DNA of 64,000 nt from JAICSD01 sp963836665 (GTDB lineage: Bacteria > Acidobacteriota > Vicinamibacteria > Vicinamibacterales > 2-12-FULL-66-21), in the NCBI GenBank assembly GCA_963836665.1, contig CAWIKL010000001.1:3658001-3722000 (forward strand). Direction: 5' to 3'. The translations under genes were made by a program, and so were the position numbers. The stretch's first letter is position 1. Every line of letters begins with the position of its first letter. The notes below the pieces were generated by a model. That model ran no database searches. It saw nothing but the letters and a program-made list of their open reading frames with translations, and was not told where the DNA came from. Below are positions 57,171 to 64,000 of the stretch, one piece after another.

Positions 57171-58514
57171 ATGTTCAGCAGCGAGGACACGATCGTCGCC
57201 ATCGCGACGCCTCCCGGACGCGGAGGCATCGGCGTCGTGCGGCTCAGCGGTCCCCGCGCCGCGGAGATGGCGGCCGCGCTTACGGGGCGCGCGCGATTCG
57301 AGCCCCGGCACGCGACGCTGACGCGCATCACGTCGGCCGGCGGCGCGTCGATCGACCAGGCGGTCGTCACGCACTTTCCGGCGCCGCATTCATACACCGG
57401 CGAGGACGTCGTGGAAATCTCCGCGCACGGCAGCCCGGTTGTGCTGCGCGCGATCGTCGAGGCGGCCCTCGCCGCCGGGGCGCGGCTGGCCCAGCCGGGC
57501 GAGTTCACCTTCCGCGCCTATCTGCACGGACGGATCGATCTCGCGCAGGCCGAGGCGGTGGTGGAATTGGTCGACGCGGTCACGCCGCTGCAGGCACGCG
57601 TTGCGTTCGATCAACTCGAGGGGACGCTGACGGCGCGGCTGCGCGGGATCGACACCGCGTTGCTCGAGCTCGCGGCGGCCCTCGAGGCGTCGCTCGATTT
57701 TCCCGACGAGGGCTATCACTTCGTCGGCACCGGCGAGGCGGCGCGTGCCCTCGACGACACGCTGCAATCGATCGATGAGATGCTGGCGGACTCGGCGCGC
57801 GGCCGGATGATCCGCGAAGGGCTGACAGCGGTGATCGTCGGCCGCCCGAATGCTGGGAAGTCGAGCCTGTTCAACCGGCTCGCCGGCGCCGACCGCGCGA
57901 TCGTCACCGCCGTGCCGGGGACGACGCGCGATCTGCTGACGGAACGGATCGACGTCTGCGGGATCCCCTTCACCTTCGTCGATACGGCCGGCATTCGCGA
58001 CCGGCATTCGAACGCGATCGAGGAAGAGGGCATCGCGCGGGCGCGCCAGGCGGCGGCGGTGGCGGATGTCGCGATCGTGGTCGTGGATGGTTCGTCTCCG
58101 CTGGATGCTGAGGATCGCGCGCTCGAGGTTGCGACAGGCGGCCGGCGCGTGCTGGTCGCGAGCAAGGCGGACCTGCCGCGGGCCTGGGACGCGGCGGCGA
58201 TGGGGGCGCTGCCGGTGTCGTCGATCACCGGCGCAGGGATGGGCGCGCTGCGGCGCGCGCTGGTCGACGCCGACGCGGCCGGCATCGAGAGGCGCGATCG
58301 TCCGGCGCTCGCGAACGTGCGCCACGCCTCGTTGCTCGGCCAGGCGCGCGAGGCGCTTGCTCGCGCCCGTGCATCGGCGGCGGCCGGGGTGTCGGAGGAG
58401 TTCGTGCTCGCCGATGTGCACGAGGCACGGGGCCGCTTCGACGAGATCACCGGGGTGCGGCCGCAGGATGAAATCCTGCGGGCGATCTTCGAGCGCTTCT
58501 GTATAGGGAAATAA
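57171..58514 (+). CDS. mnmE: tRNA U34 carboxymethylaminomethyltransferase GTPase MnmE
   Basis: A 447-residue protein. The N-terminal folate-binding domain starts with TIVAIATPPGRGGIGVVRLSG split at the turn; the GTPase G1 motif is GRPNAGKSS (about 225-233) and the C-terminal motif is FCIGK with the conserved Cys. It acts with MnmG to modify the wobble uridine of several tRNAs. It is separated from mnmG by an 8-bp repeat array. Confidence 0.96.
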   Translation: MFSSEDTIVAIATPPGRGGIGVVRLSGPRAAEMAAALTGRARFEPRHATLTRITSAGGASIDQAVVTHFPAPHSYTGEDVVEISAHGSPVVLRAIVEAALAAGARLAQPGEFTFRAYLHGRIDLAQAEAVVELVDAVTPLQARVAFDQLEGTLTARLRGIDTALLELAAALEASLDFPDEGYHFVGTGEAARALDDTLQSIDEMLADSARGRMIREGLTAVIVGRPNAGKSSLFNRLAGADRAIVTAVPGTTRDLLTERIDVCGIPFTFVDTAGIRDRHSNAIEEEGIARARQAAAVADVAIVVVDGSSPLDAEDRALEVATGGRRVLVASKADLPRAWDAAAMGALPVSSITGAGMGALRRALVDADAAGIERRDRPALANVRHASLLGQAREALARARASAAAGVSEEFVLADVHEARGRFDEITGVRPQDEILRAIFERFCIGK

Positions 58515-58525
58515 GTAAATATATA

Positions 58526-58554
58526 AATCGGGTAATCGGGTAATCGGGTAATCG
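58526..58554 (+). repeat. 8-bp tandem repeats AATCGGGT before mnmG
   Basis: Three full AATCGGGT copies plus AATCG end exactly at the mnmG ATG (58555). The same unit is used at 51142-51215. It occupies the position of the ribosome site, so copy number could change translation. Confidence 0.8.
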
Positions 58555-60378
58555 ATGAAGCGATACGAAATCATCGTGATTGGCGCCGGCCATGCGGGGG
58601 TCGAGGCAGCCTGGGCCGCGGCCCGGATGGGACGCGACGTCGCGATCTGCACGCTGGGGAAAGACACCGTTGCCCACATGCCCTGCAATCCCGCCATCGG
58701 CGGAACGGCGAAGGGGCACCTGGTCCGTGAGATCGACGCCCTCGGCGGGCTGATGGGGCTCGCCATCGATGCGACCGCGCTGCAGTTCAAGCTGCTGAAC
58801 CGCAGCCGGGGCCCGGCCGTCTGGTCCCCCCGCGCGCAGGCCGATAAGCGGCGATATTCGGCGTGGATGCGCGAGGCGCTCGAGCGTCAGCCGAACATCT
58901 CGTGGATTCTCGGCAAGGCCGGGCGGATCGTCGTCGAGGGGGGACGGATCACCGGCATCGCGATGGAGGACGGGGACATCTTCGGATGTGAGGCGCTGAT
59001 CGTCACGACCGGAACGTTTCTCAACGGGCTGGTGCACATCGGCCGCGATCGACGCCCGGCGGGACGGGCCGACGAGCCCCCCTCGACGGACTTGGCTTGC
59101 TCGCTGAAGTCGTTCGGCTTTTCGTGGGGACGACTGAAGACCGGGACCCCTCCGCGCCTGCACCGGCGCAGCATCGATTTCACGCGCTTCAAGGAAGATT
59201 CTGGCGACGATCCGCCTGTCCCGTTTTCGTTTCTGACTGGGCGGATCGCGCGTCCGCAGATCTCGTGTCACGTCGTCCACACGACGGACCGCGTGCATGC
59301 GCTGGTGCGCGAGCACATTGCGGAATCACCGCTGTTCAACGGCCAGATCGCGGGAATCGGACCTCGCTACTGTCCGTCGCTTGAAGACAAGGTGATGCGA
59401 TTCCCTGATCGTGAGCGCCATCAGATTTTTCTGGAGCCCGAAGGGGCCGACGTGGACGAAATCTACGTGAATGGCTATTCCATGAGCCTGCCGGCCGGCG
59501 TCCAGTTGCAGATTGTTCGGGCGCTGCCAGGGCTGGAAGACGCAGAGATGATCCGTCCTGGTTACGCAGTCGAGTACGACTTCATCCAGCCCACAGAGCT
59601 CGACAGCGCCCTGCAGACCAGGCGCGTGTCCGGCTTGTTCCTGGCCGGGCAGATCAACGGGACGTCCGGGTACGAGGAGGCTGGCGCCCAGGGGCAGATC
59701 GCGGGGATCAACGCCGCGCTGGCCGTCCACCGGGCCGGGTCCATGGTGCTCCGCCGGGATGAGGCCTACAGTGGGGTTCTCGTCGATGATCTGACCACGC
59801 GCGGCTGCCTGGAGCCCTATCGGATGTTCACGTCCCGCGCCGAACATCGCCTGTTGCTTCGGATCGACAACGCCGACCTCCGGCTGACGCCGATCGGCCG
59901 GCGTGTCGGGCTCGTGGACGACGAGCGCTGGGAGCGATTCGAGAAGCGCCGCGCGCGTCTCGAGCGCAATACGCAGATTGTCGAATCCACCAGTGTCTCG
60001 ATCGCGGGCGAGCGCATGCCGGCTGCGCGCGCGCTTCGTCAACCGACTGTGTCGGTTCGTGCACTGATCGGTGAGGGGCAGCTTCCTCTCGAGGTTGAGG
60101 ATCCGCTCGTGGATGTCGCGAGTCTCGAAACCACCTACCGCTTCGAGGGCTATCTCAAACGGCAGGAAGCGTCGGTATCGAGGCTTCGCCGACAGGAGTC
60201 ACGTGCCATCCCGCTAAACTTCCGTTTTGAGGGCATTCCCGGGCTCTCACGCGAGTCTGTCGAGCGCCTCACCTCAGTCCGCCCCGAAACGATTGGCCAG
60301 GCGCTGCGCATTCCCGGAATAACGGCGGCGGCCGTCGCTCTGATTGCGGCTCACGTTGCCGGTACCGTGCGGCCGTGA
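58555..60378 (+). CDS. mnmG: tRNA uridine-5-carboxymethylaminomethyl modification enzyme MnmG
   Basis: A 607-residue FAD protein partnering MnmE. Marks are GAGHAGVEAAWA at the N-terminus, IGGTAKGHLVREIDALGG and MFTSRAEHRLLLRIDNAD. The purine-rich AATCGGGT repeats lie in place of a Shine-Dalgarno site. Its stop overlaps rsmG as GTGA. Confidence 0.96.
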   Translation: MKRYEIIVIGAGHAGVEAAWAAARMGRDVAICTLGKDTVAHMPCNPAIGGTAKGHLVREIDALGGLMGLAIDATALQFKLLNRSRGPAVWSPRAQADKRRYSAWMREALERQPNISWILGKAGRIVVEGGRITGIAMEDGDIFGCEALIVTTGTFLNGLVHIGRDRRPAGRADEPPSTDLACSLKSFGFSWGRLKTGTPPRLHRRSIDFTRFKEDSGDDPPVPFSFLTGRIARPQISCHVVHTTDRVHALVREHIAESPLFNGQIAGIGPRYCPSLEDKVMRFPDRERHQIFLEPEGADVDEIYVNGYSMSLPAGVQLQIVRALPGLEDAEMIRPGYAVEYDFIQPTELDSALQTRRVSGLFLAGQINGTSGYEEAGAQGQIAGINAALAVHRAGSMVLRRDEAYSGVLVDDLTTRGCLEPYRMFTSRAEHRLLLRIDNADLRLTPIGRRVGLVDDERWERFEKRRARLERNTQIVESTSVSIAGERMPAARALRQPTVSVRALIGEGQLPLEVEDPLVDVASLETTYRFEGYLKRQEASVSRLRRQESRAIPLNFRFEGIPGLSRESVERLTSVRPETIGQALRIPGITAAAVALIAAHVAGTVRP

Positions 60379-61013
60379 GTCTGCGCGATATCGCCGGCGT
60401 GCTAGCCCATCGCGCTGAGCACTCCGGCGTGACGATAGCAGAACCACTCGCGGCGCAGTTGGTCGTCTACTACCAGGTCCTCAGTCACTGGAACCAGAAG
60501 ATAAACCTGACCTCGCTCTCGGATCCCGAAGAAGCCGTCGATCGATTGCTGCTCGAGCCCTTGGCGGCCGCGGCACACATCCCCCACGGGGTCGCACTGA
60601 TCGATCTTGGTTCCGGCGGCGGTTCTCCGGCGGTTCCTCTGGCGTTGGCGACGGGTGCGAGCCGCCTGGTGATGGTGGAGTCGCGAGCCCGCAAGACGGC
60701 ATTCCTAAGGGAGGTCGTCCGCGAACTCGGGATTGTGGCGTCGGTGGAGGCCCGTCGATTTCAAGAGCTCCCGTCCCTTCTAGGGTTTGCCGGGGCCTTT
60801 CCGTTGTTGTCGGTCCGGGCGGTCCGCTTGGATCTCGGCCTCTTCTCGACGATGGCGGGGTTACTCAGCGCCCGCGGTGTCGCGGCGCTGTTTCGAACAA
60901 TCGACGCCGGGGAACTTCCAGTAGGATTGCCGGAATCACTCCGCTGGATTTCGAATAATCAGCTTCTTCCGGCGTCGCGGAGCTCACTTACACGACTCGA
61001 GCGTTCCACGTGA
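60375..61013 (+). CDS. rsmG: 16S rRNA (guanine-N7)-methyltransferase RsmG
   Basis: A 212-residue SAM-dependent methyltransferase acting on G527 of 16S rRNA. The SAM motif is DLGSGGGSPAVPLA at about 76-89, preceded by WNQKINLTSL. GTG start at 60375 overlaps the mnmG stop. Its own stop lies inside the first parS site. Confidence 0.93.
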   Translation: MSLRDIAGVLAHRAEHSGVTIAEPLAAQLVVYYQVLSHWNQKINLTSLSDPEEAVDRLLLEPLAAAAHIPHGVALIDLGSGGGSPAVPLALATGASRLVMVESRARKTAFLREVVRELGIVASVEARRFQELPSLLGFAGAFPLLSVRAVRLDLGLFSTMAGLLSARGVAALFRTIDAGELPVGLPESLRWISNNQLLPASRSSLTRLERST

Positions 61014-61017
61014 AACA
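61002..61017 (+). promoter_or_regulatory. parS: parS site 1
   Basis: CGTTCCACGTGAAACA matches the ParB recognition consensus TGTTNCACGTGAAACA except for the first base. It overlaps the rsmG stop codon. Confidence 0.88.
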
Positions 61018-61027
61018 CTGACCTACT

Positions 61028-61055
61028 TTGGCCAATCCATCAGATCCGCTATGAT
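61028..61055 (+). promoter_or_regulatory. Probable promoter of parAB
   Basis: TTGGCC (61028-61033) and TATGAT (61050-61055) with a 16-bp spacer lie between the two parS sites, so bound and spreading ParB could affect it. Confidence 0.5.
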
Positions 61056-61059
61056 CGGG

Positions 61060-61075
61060 CGTTTCACGTGGAACA
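61060..61075 (-). promoter_or_regulatory. parS: parS site 2
   Basis: CGTTTCACGTGGAACA is the inverted version of site 1 (reverse complement TGTTCCACGTGAAACG). Only 26 bp separate it from the parA ATG (61101). Confidence 0.88.
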
Positions 61076-61100
61076 TTCTTGTAAATAGGTCATATAACCA

Positions 61101-61910
61101 ATGTCGCGCGTGTTCGCCGTGGCCAATCAGAAGGGCGGCGTCGGTAAAACCACCACCGCCATCAACTTAGCGACAGCTCTGGCCATCGCCGAACAGCGCA
61201 TCCTCCTCGTGGACATGGATCCCCAGGGCAATCTCACCAGCGGGATCGGCCTGAAGGGGCAGGCGGCGGCAGCCGGCACGATCTACGACGCCCTGACCGC
61301 CGTTGAACCCATCACCGACCCGACTGCGTTCCTCCTCGAAACGCGCGTCAAGAATCTCTGGCTGATGCCCGCTGACCGCAATCTGACCGGCGCCGAAGTC
61401 GAGCTCGTGACGCTCCCCGATCGCGAGCAGCGCCTCCGCCATCTGCTCGTCGGCCTGCGCGACCGCTTCGATTTCATCCTCATCGACACGCCGCCCTCAC
61501 TCGGGCTGCTCACGCTCAATGCCCTCGTCGCCGCCGATGCCGTGGTGATCCCGCTCAACTGCGAATACTTCGCGCTCGAGGGGCTCGCCGACCTCGTCGC
61601 CACGCTGCGCCGGGTGCGCACGGCATTCAACCCGTCCCTCGACATCGCCGGCGTGCTGATGACGATGTACGACGAACGCACCAATCTCGGACAACAGGTC
61701 GCGCACGACATCCGCGAGTTCTTCCAGGACCGCGTCTACACCACCGTCATCCCGCGCAACATCCGCCTCGGTGAAGCGCCGAGCCACGGCCTGCCGGCCA
61801 TCCTCTACGATGTCAAGTCGCGCGGCTCCGAAGCCTACCTCGCGCTCGCACGCGAGGTTCTCGCACGGGAGACCGCCCCAGCACCACAGACGGAGCCGAA
61901 CCATGGTTGA
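61101..61910 (+). CDS. parA: Chromosome partitioning ATPase ParA/Soj
   Basis: A 269-residue deviant-Walker ATPase (KGGVGKTTT, K11 and K16; later DMDPQGNLTSG and LIDTPPSLG). With ParB and the parS sites it segregates newly copied origins. It overlaps parB by 8 bp. Confidence 0.96.
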   Translation: MSRVFAVANQKGGVGKTTTAINLATALAIAEQRILLVDMDPQGNLTSGIGLKGQAAAAGTIYDALTAVEPITDPTAFLLETRVKNLWLMPADRNLTGAEVELVTLPDREQRLRHLLVGLRDRFDFILIDTPPSLGLLTLNALVAADAVVIPLNCEYFALEGLADLVATLRRVRTAFNPSLDIAGVLMTMYDERTNLGQQVAHDIREFFQDRVYTTVIPRNIRLGEAPSHGLPAILYDVKSRGSEAYLALAREVLARETAPAPQTEPNHG

Positions 61911-62766
61911 AAAACGCCCCGCACTCGGGCGCGGCCTGAGCGCGCTCATTCCCGATCTGCCCGCGGCCCCGCCGGCAACGGCCGATCGCGCCCTCGAGAT
62001 CGATCTCGATCAGTTGCGCCCGAACAAGTTCCAGCCGCGCACCGAGATGGACGACGAGCGGATCGACGATCTGGCGCGATCGATCCGCAGCCACGGCATC
62101 ATCCAGCCGATCGTCGTCCGCCGCGTGACCGGCAACGAGCAGGGCTACGAGATCATCGCCGGCGAGCGCCGCTGGCGCGCCGCGCAGCGCGCCGGCTTGT
62201 TGAAGGTTCCCGTCGTCGTCCGCGACATCCCCGAGAATCGGTTGCTGGCCGTTGCCCTGATCGAGAACATCCAACGCGAGGACCTCAACCCGATCGAGGA
62301 AGCGGTCGCCTACCGCCGCCTGGCGGACGACTTTCAGTTGACGCAGGAACAGATCGCCGACGCCGTCGGCAAGGACCGATCGTCGATAGCCAACTACGTG
62401 CGCTTGCTCCGCCTGCCCGAGGAGGTGCGCGCCAGCGTCGCGTCGAGCGCGATGTCGATGGGCCACGCGCGCGCCCTGCTCGCGCTGCCCGACGAGGCGG
62501 CGCAGCGCCGCATCGCCCGCGAAATCGTCGCGAAAAACCTGTCGGTGCGCGACGTCGAAGCGCTGGTGAAGCGCGAAGGCACGACCGAAACGAAGGACAC
62601 GAAGGAGCGGGCCGACCCCAACACGCGCGCCGCAGAAGACAAGCTGCGTCTGGCGCTGGGGACCCGCGTCCGCATCAACCGCCGCCGTAAGGGCGGACGG
62701 ATCGAGATCGAATTCGTGAGCGAAGACGAGCTGCAGCGGCTCTACGAACGCCTGGTTGGAGAATAG
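61903..62766 (+). CDS. parB: Chromosome partitioning protein ParB/Spo0J
   Basis: A 287-residue CTPase and parS-binding protein. The N-terminal motif GERRWRAA and ALIENIQREDLNPIEEA are typical; a helix-turn-helix lies at about 135-165, and a Lys/Glu linker precedes the C-terminal dimer domain. ATG 61903 is chosen since RPALGRGLSALIP is the usual N-terminus. selD follows after 5 bp. Confidence 0.96.
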   Translation: MVEKRPALGRGLSALIPDLPAAPPATADRALEIDLDQLRPNKFQPRTEMDDERIDDLARSIRSHGIIQPIVVRRVTGNEQGYEIIAGERRWRAAQRAGLLKVPVVVRDIPENRLLAVALIENIQREDLNPIEEAVAYRRLADDFQLTQEQIADAVGKDRSSIANYVRLLRLPEEVRASVASSAMSMGHARALLALPDEAAQRRIAREIVAKNLSVRDVEALVKREGTTETKDTKERADPNTRAAEDKLRLALGTRVRINRRRKGGRIEIEFVSEDELQRLYERLVGE

Positions 62767-62771
62767 ATAGC

Positions 62772-63806
<1,035 letters not shown>

Positions 63807-63893
63807 ATGGTATAAATCTTCGTTTGGCATGTTGCCGATTTTGCCCGCCCGTAGGGCTCAATTTCACAATCCGGTTCTGAGGGGGGCACGATC

Positions 63894-64000
63894 GTGACCA
63901 GCAGTGCGGCCGCCGGCCGCTACGCGCGCGCCCTGTTCGACGTCGTCCTGAAGGAGCAGCCGGGCGATCTCGACGCGGTCCAGGCGCAGGTCACGGATCT
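63894..64000 (+). CDS. atpH: ATP synthase delta subunit, F1 sector (3' end outside window)
   Basis: The first 35 codons from GTG 63894 read MTSSAAAGRYARALFDVVLK and on, the usual OSCP/delta N-terminus (AxxYAxALF). A G-rich ribosome site (GAGGGGGG) precedes the start. The subunit links F1 to the stator of ATP synthase. The gene continues past the window, probably into atpA. Confidence 0.85.
   Translation, partial: MTSSAAAGRYARALFDVVLKEQPGDLDAVQAQVTD

Overview
The window is high-GC bacterial chromosome with dense coding and short intergenic gaps (none above 300 bp). Several traits point to Acidobacteriota, possibly Vicinamibacteria. These are a Tat-exported DUF1552 protein paired with a DUF1592/DUF1588 c-type cytochrome protein, an ADOP/MacB-like permease, a BlaI-BlaR operon rich in HEAT repeats, and DUF885. 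The lineage is inferred from gene content only.

Layout. 1-4270: an unknown conserved protein (cut by the left edge), a zinc-ribbon M50 protease with a zinc-ribbon membrane partner, an aldo/keto reductase and an alpha/beta hydrolase. 4267-8843: a translationally coupled DUF1592-DUF1552-nucleoside-hydrolase-like operon whose first gene carries a frameshift. 8844-12730: BlaI, an M56/BlaR protein whose extracytoplasmic part is HEAT repeats, and two exported HEAT proteins. 12782-23343: ABC permease, two CNNM/HlyC proteins, a GltP-KUP-like operon divergent from MarR-ClC. 23356-32460: methyltransferase, membrane protein, tRNA-Ser(UGA), SpeE-like membrane protein, serS, galU, FmdB, DUF885, rsmI. 32499-38801: TPR protein, glmU-glmS (UDP-GlcNAc synthesis), a GntR/YtrA repressor with a clear operator, slipin, ECF-type sigma factor. 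38816-43027: leuA, a frameshifted lysR, leuD and leuC. 43046-43691: a four-helix-bundle gene between inverted 7-bp repeat arrays. 43715-64000: the replication-origin region. pcrA is followed by gyrA, gyrB, dnaN and dnaA on the minus strand, DnaA boxes, then rpmH-rnpA-yidD-yidC-khpB/jag-mnmE-mnmG-rsmG, two parS sites, parA-parB, selD and the start of an ATP synthase operon (atpH) on the plus strand. Genes point away from the origin on both sides.

Most notable: selD has an in-frame TGA at its catalytic position, followed directly by a SECIS-like hairpin. It is best read as a selenocysteine-containing selenophosphate synthetase of normal length, starting at GTG 62772, so the organism probably decodes selenocysteine. 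Other points of interest are the BlaR-HEAT sensor architecture, the repeat-flanked four-helix-bundle gene, a LeuA lacking its leucine-sensing domain, a two-part origin with a palindromic DnaA-box pair, and two frameshifted genes.
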